Positions 1 through 8,243 are shown, counted from the first letter of the stretch. The stretch is 33,349 bases of DNA from Actinomycetes bacterium (GCA_021847945.1 JAJZNG010000133.1:1-33349); one strand, 5' to 3'. Numbers and translations are program-made. Notes: generated from the letters alone by a model not told the origin.

Positions 1-1
1 C

Positions 2-337
2 TTCAACGACGCCGGGTATCTCCTCGCCGTTGCCGCTGTGATCGCCATAGCGTTCGTAATCTGGCACCGCTGGAAGGCCTACCATCGGGCTACGTCTAAC
101 CTTACAGGGACGCCGCTGCGACCCGAGGCCGAACCAGGTCCTCCTGTACTGCGCCCGCCGGTACGCAAAGCTTTCACCGGCCGAGCCGCCCAGGCAAGGT
201 CGGACCTCCCCGAAAGCCTCCGAGCTGACACGCCCTCGCCCCCTGGGACAGCGCGCCGCCCCGAATCCTCGGCGGTGCGGAGCGAAGGTATCGATGCCGC
301 CTTGCTTCCGGAGCGCTACCGCAGGGCCGGCGGCTAG
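2..337 (+). CDS. C-terminal fragment of a membrane protein (DedA-like possible)
   Basis: The reading frame is open from the first bases of the window and ends at a TAG at 335-337, so this is the 3' end of a gene that starts outside. The first ~20 residues form one hydrophobic helix rich in Ala, Val and Ile, followed by a basic WHRWK cluster that would sit on the cytoplasmic side. The remaining ~75 residues are a Pro/Arg/Ala-rich tail with no recognisable domain. A last helix followed by a basic tail is typical of DedA-family proteins, but also of many other integral membrane proteins, so the family is a guess. The gene converges on the MATE gene, with about 40 bp between the stops. The internal GTG at position 38 is not likely to be a real start. 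Confidence 0.5.
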   Translation, partial: FNDAGYLLAVAAVIAIAFVIWHRWKAYHRATSNLTGTPLRPEAEPGPPVLRPPVRKAFTGRAAQARSDLPESLRADTPSPPGTARRPESSAVRSEGIDAALLPERYRRAGG

Positions 338-377
338 AGAGACCGCCAGGTCGTGACCCTCCGGCCTTAGCGACGGT

Positions 378-1673
378 TCACGCTGCGCTCCACTGAGATC
401 CCACGGTCCGCCGCAACATACCCGCCAACCTCACGACGATCGACGCCGTCAAACCCGCCCAAAGGCCCTGAATACCCCAGTGCAGTTGCCATGCCGCCAC
501 TCCAAGCGGCAGGTACACCCCGAGCGTCGCGACCAGAGTCAGGTCGCGCATGTATCGCACGTCGCCGGCTCCTATCAGAACTCCGTCGAGAGCGAAAACA
601 ACACCGGCTGCGGGCTGCATCCCAGCTAGGAACGGCCACAGCAGTTGCACTTGGCGACGGACTGGGGCAGCGGCGGTGAAGACGTCAGGGATCACAGACC
701 ATCCAGCGGCGAGCACCACACCCATAAACGCGCCAGCAGCAGCGCCGTAGCCGGCGACTTGCCACGCAATGCGGCGCGCCGTAGCCGGGTCTCCTGCTCC
801 CAGGGCGGCCCCTACCAAAGACTGCGCTGCTATCGCAAAGGAGTCGAGCAAAAGCGAGACGAAAGCCCAGCATTCGTACCCGATCTGATGTGCAGCGATT
901 TGAGCTGTACCCATGCGGGCCGCGACCGCCGACGCCGCCAGGATTGATAGTTGCAAGCCGGCTTTACGTGCCAGAAGGTCCTTCGCTGGTCGCAGGAAGC
1001 CGACCATGGTCTCCCGGCTCGGACGCCACGGACGCTGCTCTGCCCGTAGCACCGCGACGAAGAAAGCCCCGGCGACGGTTTGCGCCCCCAGGTTCGCCAC
1101 GGCTGAGCCGACCAATCCTAGGCCGACTGCGTAGACGAGCACCGGCGACGCTGCTGCGGATGCCACGTTCGCGGCGACCACTATCGCGACGGGACGCTTC
1201 GTGTCTTGGACCCCTCTCATCCAACCGTTCCCAGCAAGGACGACAAGCATCCCTGGGAGTCCGAGAACTGCCACGCGAAACCAGCGTTCGGCGGCGTCAG
1301 CAAGAGTCCCTGGGCCGCCGGCGAGCAGGACTAGCATCGGCCTTGAAAGAGCCTCCCCGACGATCACCCCTGCTAAGCCGACCCCGAGAGCAAGGACGGA
1401 TGCGGCTACCCCCTCGTCAACGGCAAGGTCACGCCGTCCAGCCCCGAACCATCTCGCCGCGCGGGCGGTGGTCGCGTAGTCGAGGAAACTCCCTAGCATC
1501 GCGATCAACGACAGCAGCGTTCCACCGAGGCCGAGAGCCCCCAGCGGCGTAGGGCCTAGGTGGCCAACCACGGCTGTATCCACCAGCACATACGTCGGCT
1601 CTGCCGCTAGCACCAGAAAGGCTGATCCAGCGAGCACCAAGAGCCGGCGCGTTCCAGGCACGTCAAGCACCAC
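378..1673 (-). CDS. MATE family efflux transporter (DinF/NorM-like)
   Basis: A 431-residue protein of about twelve hydrophobic segments, the usual size and build of multidrug and toxic compound extrusion transporters, which export drugs or metabolites in exchange for Na+ or H+. Near the N-terminus the stretch EPTYVLVDTAVVGHLG matches the conserved first-helix region of the DinF branch (D-T-A-x-V-G-x-L-G), and the second half repeats the pattern, as expected for the two six-helix bundles. The start is one of two consecutive GTG codons (1673 or 1670). A TAGTAT box lies 5 nt before the first and 8 nt before the second, which suggests a leaderless transcript. The gene is divergent from the HAD hydrolase. 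The substrate cannot be read from the sequence. Confidence 0.88.
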   Translation of the reverse strand: MVLDVPGTRRLLVLAGSAFLVLAAEPTYVLVDTAVVGHLGPTPLGALGLGGTLLSLIAMLGSFLDYATTARAARWFGAGRRDLAVDEGVAASVLALGVGLAGVIVGEALSRPMLVLLAGGPGTLADAAERWFRVAVLGLPGMLVVLAGNGWMRGVQDTKRPVAIVVAANVASAAASPVLVYAVGLGLVGSAVANLGAQTVAGAFFVAVLRAEQRPWRPSRETMVGFLRPAKDLLARKAGLQLSILAASAVAARMGTAQIAAHQIGYECWAFVSLLLDSFAIAAQSLVGAALGAGDPATARRIAWQVAGYGAAAGAFMGVVLAAGWSVIPDVFTAAAPVRRQVQLLWPFLAGMQPAAGVVFALDGVLIGAGDVRYMRDLTLVATLGVYLPLGVAAWQLHWGIQGLWAGLTASIVVRLAGMLRRTVGSQWSAA

Positions 1674-1678
1674 CGCCG

Positions 1679-1684
1679 ATACTA
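1679..1684 (-). promoter_or_regulatory. Putative -10 box of the MATE gene (leaderless)
   Basis: TAGTAT on the minus strand, 5 nt upstream of the GTG at 1673 and 8 nt upstream of the next in-frame GTG. The TAnnnT form and close spacing fit an actinobacterial -10 element whose transcript begins at or next to the start codon. No clear Shine-Dalgarno sequence is seen. Confidence 0.5.
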
Positions 1685-1743
1685 CCCGGCGTAGCCGGGC
1701 CTGCCGTCTACGCCCGAACGCCTGCCGGCCAAGATCGGACTGG

Positions 1744-1749
1744 TAGTGT
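1744..1749 (+). promoter_or_regulatory. Putative -10 box of the HAD hydrolase gene (leaderless)
   Basis: TAGTGT ends 6 nt before the ATG at 1756. The intervening GAGG is too close to the ATG to work well as a ribosome binding site, so a leaderless or near-leaderless start is the simpler reading. Confidence 0.5.
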
Positions 1750-1755
1750 GAGGAT

Positions 1756-2670
1756 ATGGGAGCGCTCCGACTTCCCTCGACGGAAGCGCGGCCAGTCGAC
1801 TATGGGTCCCTCTTGGAGTTTCGGGATGTGGACGTCGTGGCCTTGGACGTCGACGGAACCTTGCTCCCAGACGCCGTGTCGACGGTGTCAGAGCGCATCG
1901 TCGAAATGCACCGACTTCTCGCATCGCATCCGGCGCCGGTAGATTTCGTTCTCGTCACTGGCCGGCCCTGGGCCGGTGTCAGGGACGTGGTCGCAGCCTT
2001 CGAGGAGGCTGCAGGTCGCCGGGCACCTCACGTGGTGCACTTCGGTTCGGTGGTAACGGACGCTGTCGGCCAGCAGGCGCTCCGGCGTAGCGCGATCCCC
2101 GCCGAAATAGTGCAACAGGTGGTCGACGTGTACCGGGCACACGGTCTGTCTGCATCCGCGATCGAGTGCGGCAACGACCTGCAAGAGGCACACTGGTTCG
2201 TCGCGGACACCGCCGGAGCCGGCCCGGAGTCGACATACGATTTCGGCGTGCCTATCAGACGCGTTCACCGCCTTCCCGACGGGGTGGACAGCCAGGCCGT
2301 TCTCACGAAAACAGAAGAGTCGACCGCAAGGAGGGTGCTGTCAGACTTGGCTTCTCTAGGCGCTGGCCTGCCGATGGAGTACCACTCGCCGAGCGGGACC
2401 TTGTACGTGGACTCTCAGGGTTCGTCGAAAGCTGAAGGTCTTCACCGGGCTCTGGCCGAGCTCGGGGTCCCACCCAACCGGGCTATCGCGATTGGCGACG
2501 CAACTCCCGACATCGCGATGTTCGACAGTGTCCGCTTCGGCGTGGCCGTCGGCACGGCTAGCAGCGATGTGGTAGGAGCCGCCCGGTATGTGTGTGAGGG
2601 CGGGCCGTCACGAGCGGTCATAGAAGTGCTCGAAGTCCTCATAGCGGCCCGGTCTGAAACGTTCGGTTAG
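1756..2670 (+). CDS. HAD-superfamily hydrolase, Cof/type IIB-like phosphatase
   Basis: A 304-residue protein with the HAD phosphatase motifs in order: motif I DVDGTLL (nucleophile Asp31 and acid/base Asp33), motif II Thr in VLVTGRP, a motif III Lys in SSKAEGL, and motif IV GDATPDIAMF followed by GVAVG. The large insert between motifs II and III indicates a C2B cap (subfamily IIB), which includes sugar-phosphate and Cof-type phosphatases. Motif IV reads GDxxPD where GDxxND is usual, but both metal-binding Asp residues are kept. The protein is probably a cytosolic Mg2+-dependent phosphatase of unknown substrate. A weak promoter box lies just upstream, and the gene converges on the amidohydrolase with a hairpin between them. 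Confidence 0.85.
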   Translation: MGALRLPSTEARPVDYGSLLEFRDVDVVALDVDGTLLPDAVSTVSERIVEMHRLLASHPAPVDFVLVTGRPWAGVRDVVAAFEEAAGRRAPHVVHFGSVVTDAVGQQALRRSAIPAEIVQQVVDVYRAHGLSASAIECGNDLQEAHWFVADTAGAGPESTYDFGVPIRRVHRLPDGVDSQAVLTKTEESTARRVLSDLASLGAGLPMEYHSPSGTLYVDSQGSSKAEGLHRALAELGVPPNRAIAIGDATPDIAMFDSVRFGVAVGTASSDVVGAARYVCEGGPSRAVIEVLEVLIAARSETFG

Positions 2671-2704
2671 CAGGCGGTGGCACAGTCAGGGAGCAGCGTG
2701 CCTT

Positions 2705-2736
2705 GAACCCGCTGCTGTCAGCGGAACTGCGGGTTC
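2705..2736. terminator. Putative bidirectional terminator hairpin
   Basis: A perfect 8-bp inverted repeat, GAACCCGC (2705-2712) and GCGGGTTC (2729-2736), with a 16-nt loop. It lies between the convergent stops of the HAD gene (2670) and the amidohydrolase (2738). There is no strong U-tract on either side, so it may work poorly or only stabilise RNA 3' ends. Confidence 0.5.
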
Positions 2737-2737
2737 A

Positions 2738-4219
2738 TTAACCCGACGCCAAGTCGGCGAGGCCCTGCATTCGGGCGGATACTGCTCTGTGACGGCGCAG
2801 GATGTCTTCGACGGCGTTGCTGACAAGCCTCCCGTCGAGCACCACAGGTCGCCCAGCGACGATGGTGTGCCTCGCTTGAAGCGGCCCGCACCTCAACCAG
2901 GCCTCGACGGGGTCCGTTAGAGCACCGGCGAACGGTACGCCTTCCAAAGGCCAGCAGACCAGGTCGGCGACACTCCCCGGAGCCAACTGGCCGATCTCGC
3001 CATCACGACCGAGACATGCCGCCGACCCGCGGGTCGCGATCTCCAGCGCTCTGCGAGAGCCCATAGCCGTGGGACCGCCACGAAGGCGACCCTGCATCAG
3101 GGCCATCCTCGCCTCCAGCCAAAGTGACGCGTGGTCAGTCGAAGCGGACCCGTCGCAGCCCAGCCCCACAGGAGAACCCGCTGCTATCAGCTCGGCGACC
3201 GGCGCGATACCCCCGGCGATCATCATATTTGACGACGGGCAGTGAGCGACACCAACACCGGCGCGGCCAAGGCGGGCGATCTCAGAGCTGTCCGGGTATA
3301 CGCAGTGAGCGACCCAAGCTCTCGACGTCATCCATCCGACGTCTTCGAAGTGGTCGATGGTCCGCTTCGAGAACTTCTCCATAGCGAAACGGTCCTCGTC
3401 GGGGTCCTCGGCTAGGTGGGTGTGCAAGCGGACGTCGAGACGTTCAGCTAGTTCGGCCGTTCGCCTCATCAACTGGTCAGTCACGGAAAAAGGAGAGCAA
3501 GGCGCCAAAGCGATCTGGAGCATCGAACCCGGGTTGGGGTCGTGGAAGGCAAGGACGAGTCGCTCGCTCTCGGCGAGGATGTCGTCGTCGTCCTGCACGA
3601 CAGAGTCCGGCGGCAAGCCCCCGTCTTTGACCGAAAGGCTCATCGACCCGCGCGTCGGGTGGAATCTCATACCCAACTCGCGGGCGGCTGTAATCTCAGC
3701 TGATATCAGGTCCCCTCCACCTTTCGGGTGGACGTAGAGATGGTCGGTCGTGGTAGTGCAACCGCCGAGGGCCAGTTCAGCCAGTCCGACCCAAGCCGAA
3801 AGATATGAAGCCTCTTCGTCCAGACCAGCCCAGACCGGGTAGAGGGTGGTGAGCCACTCGAACAGCGTCCCGTTGACGGCAGGGGCGAAGGACCGGGTGA
3901 GGTTTTGGTAGATGTGGTGGTGCGTGTTGATGAGACCGGGCGTGACGAGGCAGCCCTGTGCCGAGATTGTCTCCGCAGCGGGTGGCAAGGGATCACTCGG
4001 TCCTCCCAGAGACACGACGAAACCGTCCCGGACGGCGACCCAGCCTCCTGGGATCTCCCTGCGCCGGTCGTCCACGGTCGCCACCAAATCCGCTCCGACC
4101 ACAACCAGGTCGACGGCCCCGGGCTGGACGCGCCCCGCCGGAGGTTCACCTGCTGGTCGACCTGACCGATCATGCGCGTCCCCGGCCGTGCCGGGGCCTT
4201 CTACGTCGTCTGGAGCCAT
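2738..4219 (-). CDS. 8-oxoguanine deaminase-like amidohydrolase (TRZ/ATZ family)
   Basis: A 493-residue metal-dependent amidohydrolase. The mononuclear zinc site of the cytosine/guanine deaminase branch is visible: HxH at 100-102 in INTHHHIYQ, His268 in HTHLAED, His305 in VAHC and Asp356 in GCDGSASTD. The combination GCDGSAS plus NTHHHxYQxLTR is characteristic of 8-oxoguanine deaminases and of AtzB-like hydroxyatrazine hydrolases. The likely reaction is hydrolytic deamination of an oxidised purine such as 8-oxoguanine to urate, in the cytosol. The frame is open to 4528, but that part overlaps the divergent gene and has no domain. ATG 4219 is chosen because a TAAGGT box lies 10 nt upstream. 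The first ~30 residues are low-complexity, so a GTG at about codon 31 is an alternative start. Confidence 0.85.
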   Translation of the reverse strand: MAPDDVEGPGTAGDAHDRSGRPAGEPPAGRVQPGAVDLVVVGADLVATVDDRRREIPGGWVAVRDGFVVSLGGPSDPLPPAAETISAQGCLVTPGLINTHHHIYQNLTRSFAPAVNGTLFEWLTTLYPVWAGLDEEASYLSAWVGLAELALGGCTTTTDHLYVHPKGGGDLISAEITAARELGMRFHPTRGSMSLSVKDGGLPPDSVVQDDDDILAESERLVLAFHDPNPGSMLQIALAPCSPFSVTDQLMRRTAELAERLDVRLHTHLAEDPDEDRFAMEKFSKRTIDHFEDVGWMTSRAWVAHCVYPDSSEIARLGRAGVGVAHCPSSNMMIAGGIAPVAELIAAGSPVGLGCDGSASTDHASLWLEARMALMQGRLRGGPTAMGSRRALEIATRGSAACLGRDGEIGQLAPGSVADLVCWPLEGVPFAGALTDPVEAWLRCGPLQARHTIVAGRPVVLDGRLVSNAVEDILRRHRAVSARMQGLADLASG

Positions 4220-4229
4220 AACGAATGCA

Positions 4230-4235
4230 ACCTTA
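4230..4235 (-). promoter_or_regulatory. Putative -10 box of the amidohydrolase gene (leaderless)
   Basis: TAAGGT on the minus strand, 10 nt before the ATG at 4219, inside the 121-bp gap shared with the divergent deacetylase gene. It supports the choice of 4219 as the start. Confidence 0.45.
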
Positions 4236-4327
4236 GACCAGCCGCCAAGCCGGCCGAACTCGGAGCGAAACGTCGCCTTCCGGCGTGACACCGCCGCCAC
4301 CGGGTGGAAAGTCGCTAGCTGGGCGGT

Positions 4328-4333
4328 TAGCTT
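4328..4333 (+). promoter_or_regulatory. Putative -10 box of the deacetylase gene (leaderless)
   Basis: TAGCTT ends 7 nt before the GTG at 4341. No ribosome binding site is seen in between, which fits a leaderless start and supports this GTG over the much longer upstream open frame. Confidence 0.5.
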
Positions 4334-4340
4334 TGCAATT

Positions 4341-5363
4341 GTGACTCCGGTTCTGGTAGTCGAGGTCGGCCCCGTGGCGGATATGCACGACACCGGGTGG
4401 GGCCATCCTGAGCGCGCCGAGCGACTGCGCGCGGTGGAAGCCGGAACGCGGGATCCCTTGCTAGAAGGGGTTGTCATCAGAACCCCTTCTCGTCCAGCGA
4501 CCCGGCACGAGCTGGTCAGGGTGCACACCGCCGGCTACGTCGATGCTTTGCGTGACTTCATAGCCGCTGACGGTGGTGATATCGACCCCGACACGCACGT
4601 TTCGACTGGGTCGTGGGACGCCGCGCTTGTCGCCGCAGGTGCCGGCCTGACAGCTGTGGAAAGCCTCGACAGGGGTGAAGCCTCAAGCGCCTTCGTGGCG
4701 GTGCGCCCGCCGGGACATCACGCCACGCGGAGCGCCGCCATGGGATTCTGCCTTCTCAACAATGCCGCGGTTACAGCCGCTGCCCTGGCCGACCGGGGAG
4801 AGCGAGTCCTGATCGTCGACTGGGATGTGCACCACGGGAACGGCACCCAGGAAATTTTCTGGGACGACCCTAGGGTCATGTATGTCTCGACGCACCAGTG
4901 GCCGGCATATCCCGGCACGGGCAGAGCACAGGACACGGGCGGACCGGGAGCCCCCGGTTTGACGATCAACCTGCCCTTACCCGAAAAAGCGACAGGCGAC
5001 GTAGCCCGCAGGGCCTTGGAGCGTATCGCCGCACCAGCGATAGAAAAGTTTGATCCGACCTGGGTCGTTGTCTCGGCAGGATTCGACGCACACCGGGCTG
5101 ACCCTCTGGCGGACTTGGCGTGGAGCGCCGGGGACTTCGCCGACCTCACGGCAGACGTCGCCACCTGGGCTCCCCACCCGGGCCGGATGGTGGTCCTTCT
5201 CGAAGGCGGCTACGATCTCGACGCCCTGAGGATGTCTGTGACTGCCACCATCGCAGCCATGGCCGGTGAGAGGTACCACCCGGAGGCCCCCACGTCGGGC
5301 GGGCCTGGCGGGGATCTCGTGGACCCGCTCGCAGCGTTACGCCAACGGCTCATCGGATCCTAA
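4341..5363 (+). CDS. Histone deacetylase family protein (class II / acetylpolyamine amidohydrolase-like)
   Basis: A 340-residue arginase/deacetylase-fold enzyme that hydrolyses acetyl-lysine or acetylated small amines with Zn2+. Landmarks in order: HDTGWGHPERAERL near the start, the active-site pair H126-H127 in RPPGHHA, GFCLLNNAA, zinc ligands D162 and H164 in DWDVHHGNGT, D249 in SAGFDAH, and the catalytic Tyr291 in LEGGYD. All catalytic residues are present. In bacteria such enzymes usually act on acetylpolyamines or acetyl-CoA synthetase (AcuC type); the real substrate here is unknown. The frame stays open upstream to 3912, but that part is antisense to the amidohydrolase and has no domain, so GTG 4341 is preferred. 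The gene converges on the histidine kinase. Confidence 0.9.
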   Translation: MTPVLVVEVGPVADMHDTGWGHPERAERLRAVEAGTRDPLLEGVVIRTPSRPATRHELVRVHTAGYVDALRDFIAADGGDIDPDTHVSTGSWDAALVAAGAGLTAVESLDRGEASSAFVAVRPPGHHATRSAAMGFCLLNNAAVTAAALADRGERVLIVDWDVHHGNGTQEIFWDDPRVMYVSTHQWPAYPGTGRAQDTGGPGAPGLTINLPLPEKATGDVARRALERIAAPAIEKFDPTWVVVSAGFDAHRADPLADLAWSAGDFADLTADVATWAPHPGRMVVLLEGGYDLDALRMSVTATIAAMAGERYHPEAPTSGGPGGDLVDPLAALRQRLIGS

Positions 5364-5413
5364 AGACAGCAGCGCGCAAGCAGGGGCGGCGCATGCTCGT
5401 GCCACCTCGAGGC

Positions 5414-5436
5414 TACCGGCGCTCAGCGCAGCGGTA
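5414..5436. terminator. Putative terminator hairpin between convergent genes
   Basis: TACCG-GCGC, loop TCA, then GCGC-AG-CGGTA: a 9-bp GC-rich stem with a 2-nt bulge. It overlaps the stop codon of the histidine kinase (5423) and lies 50 bp after the deacetylase stop. There is no U-tract, so the function is uncertain. Confidence 0.35.
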
Positions 5437-6943
5437 CCCGCCAGATGACTACTGTGCCGGAAGGCTTCCGGCCTGTCAGCTTGAGGTCGCCTCCTAGTTG
5501 CTCCGCGCGCGTAGAGAGGTTGCGTATGCCCGAACCGGCGGAAGGGTGGTCGGAGACTCCGACACCGTCGTCGGAGACTACAACGCTGAGCATCACGTCT
5601 TCCACGGAGACTATTACGTCAGCTGACGTGGCCCTCGCGTGTCTCGCCACGTTGGAAAGAGCCTCGCGGATAACAGCGGTAAGCTCGGGGTACATGCCGT
5701 CGGGGACCGACGCCTCGACCGGCCCGCGAAACTCGAGCCGGGGAGAGAAACCAAGTTGTTCGCGCGCGTCGGAGAGGACCTTACGTACGCCGGCGCGGAG
5801 CCCTTGGCCGGCCGAGTCGTCAGGAGGGTGGTTCAGGTCGAAGATGGTCTCCCGTATCTCCCGTATTACTTCGTCTATCGCGTCTACGCTGGAACGAAGC
5901 CTGTCGGCCACGCCAGGGCCGGCGTCGCGCTGAGCTGCCTGCAGGCCCATTCCTATGGCAAACAACCTCTGGATCACCGTGTCGTGAAGATCCCTGGCGA
6001 TACGTTCCTGCTCGGCGGCCAAACGGACCTCGTCTAGCGAAACCCGGGTGCTGGCAAGGTCCAACACGACCGCAAGAGACGCCGCAAAGGTCTCGGCGGC
6101 GGCGACCTCGCCTCTTTCGAAACATCCCTTTCCTGCCGCCCGAGCGACGATCACACATCCAACGGCGGAGTCCTGGTTGAGCATCGGCAGGTAGGCCCCG
6201 CAGCCGAACCCACCTGCGCGGACTCTCGGATGAACCTTTGGTTCAGATGACAGGTCCTCCACCAGAACCGTCAGCGCTCGGCCGATCGCCTGAGCAGCCG
6301 GGCCGTCCGGAGTAAGGTCCAGCGAGTCGGTCCCTTCGCCTGAGGACGCCACGACCGACAGACCGTGGTCGCCGTCAGTCCCGTCCCGAGCGGACAGACC
6401 TTCGGCCGCAGCCCGGTCGGCGAAGTTGGATCGAAGCACGATCCAGGCGGCGTCGGCGTCAGCGACGCCGCGAACCCTGTCGGCTGCGACCGCTAGAAGC
6501 TCTGCGACAGGTTCCCCTGCTGTGGCTTTGGTCGTCACTTCGTTGACGAAGCGCTCCACCTCCAAGCTACGCCGCTGCGCCGTTGCGTCCCGGACGAAGG
6601 CTCCTACTAGCCGGATGCCTGCAATCTGCAGCGGTACCAGGCTTACGTCGACGGGGAAAAGGCTGCCGTCTCTGCGCCGCCCTAGCAGTTCGAGGCCGGC
6701 TCCCATCGGCCTCCCAGAGGGGGCTCGAACGAAGCGGTCCACGTGGGCTTCGTGGCGCTTCCTGACATCTTGCGGTAGGAGCATTTCCAACTTGCGGCCT
6801 ACGATCTCGTCGACTCGATAGCCGAAGAGTGTCTCCAACGCCGAGCTAGCAACCCTGACGGTCCTGCCTTCGTCCACGACGACGATCGCGTCGGGACAGT
6901 TACTAAACATCTCAGAGAGGAGGTCGTTGCTTTCCGCGTCCAC
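5423..6943 (-). CDS. PAS-GAF sensor histidine kinase, NarL/DevS-type
   Basis: A 506-residue cytosolic kinase with no membrane segments. A PAS domain spans roughly residues 8-120 (NCPDAIVVVDE, then FGYRVDEIVGR), a GAF domain about 130-295, a HisKA_3 dimerisation domain about 305-370 with phospho-acceptor His320 in ARDLHDTVIQRLFA, and a HATPase_c domain about 415-505 with Asn431 (EALSNVARHA), DDGVG and the GSGIRNL glycine box. The kinase core closely resembles DevS/DosT, which sense gases through GAF-bound haem in mycobacteria. Whether this GAF binds haem cannot be judged here. The frame extends to 7066, but a TAGCCT box 8 nt upstream of GTG 6943 supports the shorter start. No response regulator gene is adjacent, so its partner must be elsewhere. 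Confidence 0.88.
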   Translation of the reverse strand: MDAESNDLLSEMFSNCPDAIVVVDEGRTVRVASSALETLFGYRVDEIVGRKLEMLLPQDVRKRHEAHVDRFVRAPSGRPMGAGLELLGRRRDGSLFPVDVSLVPLQIAGIRLVGAFVRDATAQRRSLEVERFVNEVTTKATAGEPVAELLAVAADRVRGVADADAAWIVLRSNFADRAAAEGLSARDGTDGDHGLSVVASSGEGTDSLDLTPDGPAAQAIGRALTVLVEDLSSEPKVHPRVRAGGFGCGAYLPMLNQDSAVGCVIVARAAGKGCFERGEVAAAETFAASLAVVLDLASTRVSLDEVRLAAEQERIARDLHDTVIQRLFAIGMGLQAAQRDAGPGVADRLRSSVDAIDEVIREIRETIFDLNHPPDDSAGQGLRAGVRKVLSDAREQLGFSPRLEFRGPVEASVPDGMYPELTAVIREALSNVARHARATSADVIVSVEDVMLSVVVSDDGVGVSDHPSAGSGIRNLSTRAEQLGGDLKLTGRKPSGTVVIWRVPLR

Positions 6944-6951
6944 CGACCAAG

Positions 6952-6957
6952 AGGCTA
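6952..6957 (-). promoter_or_regulatory. Putative -10 box of the histidine kinase gene (leaderless)
   Basis: TAGCCT on the minus strand, 8 nt before the GTG at 6943. It lies within the 59-bp gap to the divergent MFS gene. Confidence 0.45.
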
Positions 6958-6986
6958 CCCTCTGGCTGGGGGACGGCTCCTGCCGG

Positions 6987-6992
6987 TAGAGT
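6987..6992 (+). promoter_or_regulatory. Putative -10 box of the MFS gene (leaderless)
   Basis: TAGAGT ends 10 nt before the GTG at 7003. No Shine-Dalgarno sequence lies between, so this box helps to choose 7003 as the start. Confidence 0.45.
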
Positions 6993-7002
6993 CGTCGGTG
7001 CT

Positions 7003-8235
7003 GTGAGGTCAAGACCGCTCCGCTCGTATGGACCTGAGTCGGACACACCGACCACGAAACCAGCACGGGACCGTCTCTTCCAGGGGCCCGAAGACCGTCG
7101 GGCTCTTCTCGTCATGAGCGTTGGCCACGGAATCCAGCATTTCTACGTAGCCGGCCTGGCAGTCTGCTATCCCTTCGTGCTCGCAGACCTGCACGTGTCT
7201 TACGGGCAACTCGGCCTTGTGCTCACCGTCGCCGGGATTCTAGGAGGACTGCTCCAAGGTGCAGCAGGGCTGCTTCGAGGAGCAAGCGCCAGGCTCGTAC
7301 TCGGCCTGCAAAACGCTGGACTGGCAGCGTCAACGCTTCTCGGGGCGGTAGCCCCGGGGTTCGCCGTGTTCGGAGCGGCCCGAGTCCTCGGAGCGCTCAC
7401 AAGCTGGCCCCAACACCCGGTCGGCTCGGCCTATCTGTCGGAACGTTTCCCCCGCCGGCGTTCGACAGTGTTGAGCTGGCACACAGCGGGAGGTAGCGCC
7501 GGGACGGTGACAGTACCTTTGATAGTCACCGCCCTCATCGCGACGGCCGGATGGCGGTGGGCTCTGGTCGCGCTCACGGGCTTCCTCGCGGCCGGGGCGC
7601 TGCTAATGGCCGCTGCCTTGCCGAAGGAGCACCACCCCACCCAGGTGAGCCATGAAACGGCCCGGGTGGGAACACGTGATCTGCTCCGCAACCGCCGAGT
7701 GATCGCAGTGCTCGCAGCTTCGACCGTCGCCGCAGGAGGCAGGGGCCTGGGGACGCTCTCCACGTTCATCCCAGGCGATCTGCGAACCCACCTCGGGCTT
7801 TCGGCGCTGACAGTAGGAATCGTCTTCAGCGTCATCATGGCGGCGAGCATCGCCGGTCCGCTGGTCGGCGGGACCTTGGCAGACCGGTTCGGACGACGCT
7901 CGACCCTGGTAATCACTTATCTTGCCGGGGCGGGAGCGATGGCAGCGTTCGGCTTCTCCGGGAGCTCTCTAGGATCGTTAATCCCGCTCGGACTTGCGGT
8001 TGGGCTTCTCGCGTACACCGAGTCTCCGCTGATCCAGGCGCTATTCTCCGACCTTACAGCCGACGGCAACGCCAGGTCAGCGTTCGGGGCCTTCTTCGCG
8101 ATCGCCTACGGGGTCGGCTCCCTTTGGACCGCCCTGCTCGGGTGGATCATCGACGCATCGGGCTTCCCGGCAGCGTTCGCCACCATGGCCGGCTCGTTCG
8201 TGCTTGCAGGCGCCATCATCGCGTTCGGCACTTGA
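7003..8235 (+). CDS. MFS transporter
   Basis: A 410-residue protein with about twelve hydrophobic helices, as in the major facilitator superfamily. After a ~35-residue basic N-terminal tail, the first helix begins at SVGHGIQHFYVAGLAV. The cytoplasmic loop between helices 2 and 3 is atypical, but the equivalent loop in the second half, GGTLADRFGRRSTL (helices 8-9), fits the MFS signature (G-x-x-x-D-R-x-G-R-R). The protein probably exports or imports a small molecule across the inner membrane by ion coupling; the substrate cannot be told. A later ATG at 7114 is an alternative start, but it would begin at the very edge of helix 1. The gene is divergent from the histidine kinase, and its stop is 4 bp from the sulfatase stop. 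Confidence 0.85.
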   Translation: MRSRPLRSYGPESDTPTTKPARDRLFQGPEDRRALLVMSVGHGIQHFYVAGLAVCYPFVLADLHVSYGQLGLVLTVAGILGGLLQGAAGLLRGASARLVLGLQNAGLAASTLLGAVAPGFAVFGAARVLGALTSWPQHPVGSAYLSERFPRRRSTVLSWHTAGGSAGTVTVPLIVTALIATAGWRWALVALTGFLAAGALLMAAALPKEHHPTQVSHETARVGTRDLLRNRRVIAVLAASTVAAGGRGLGTLSTFIPGDLRTHLGLSALTVGIVFSVIMAASIAGPLVGGTLADRFGRRSTLVITYLAGAGAMAAFGFSGSSLGSLIPLGLAVGLLAYTESPLIQALFSDLTADGNARSAFGAFFAIAYGVGSLWTALLGWIIDASGFPAAFATMAGSFVLAGAIIAFGT

Positions 8236-8243
8236 GGCCTCAA
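8232..8243. repeat. 12-bp palindrome holding both convergent stop codons
   Basis: TTGAGGCCTCAA is a perfect palindrome. It contains the TGA of the MFS gene (8233-8235) and, on the other strand, the TGA of the sulfatase (8240-8242). It is too short to be a convincing terminator. Confidence 0.5.

Noticed and set aside
890-1552. 220-codon Arg/Pro-rich open frame on the plus strand
   Set aside because: It is antisense to the MATE gene; its Arg/Ser/Pro richness is typical of a GC-rich shadow frame.
3912-4340. Long N-terminal extension of the deacetylase frame (143 extra codons)
   Set aside because: It lies antisense to the amidohydrolase, has no domain, and the conserved deacetylase domain begins just after GTG 4341, which has its own promoter box.
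4220-4528. N-terminal extension of the amidohydrolase frame
   Set aside because: It overlaps the divergent deacetylase gene and shows no family similarity; ATG 4219 has a suitable upstream box.
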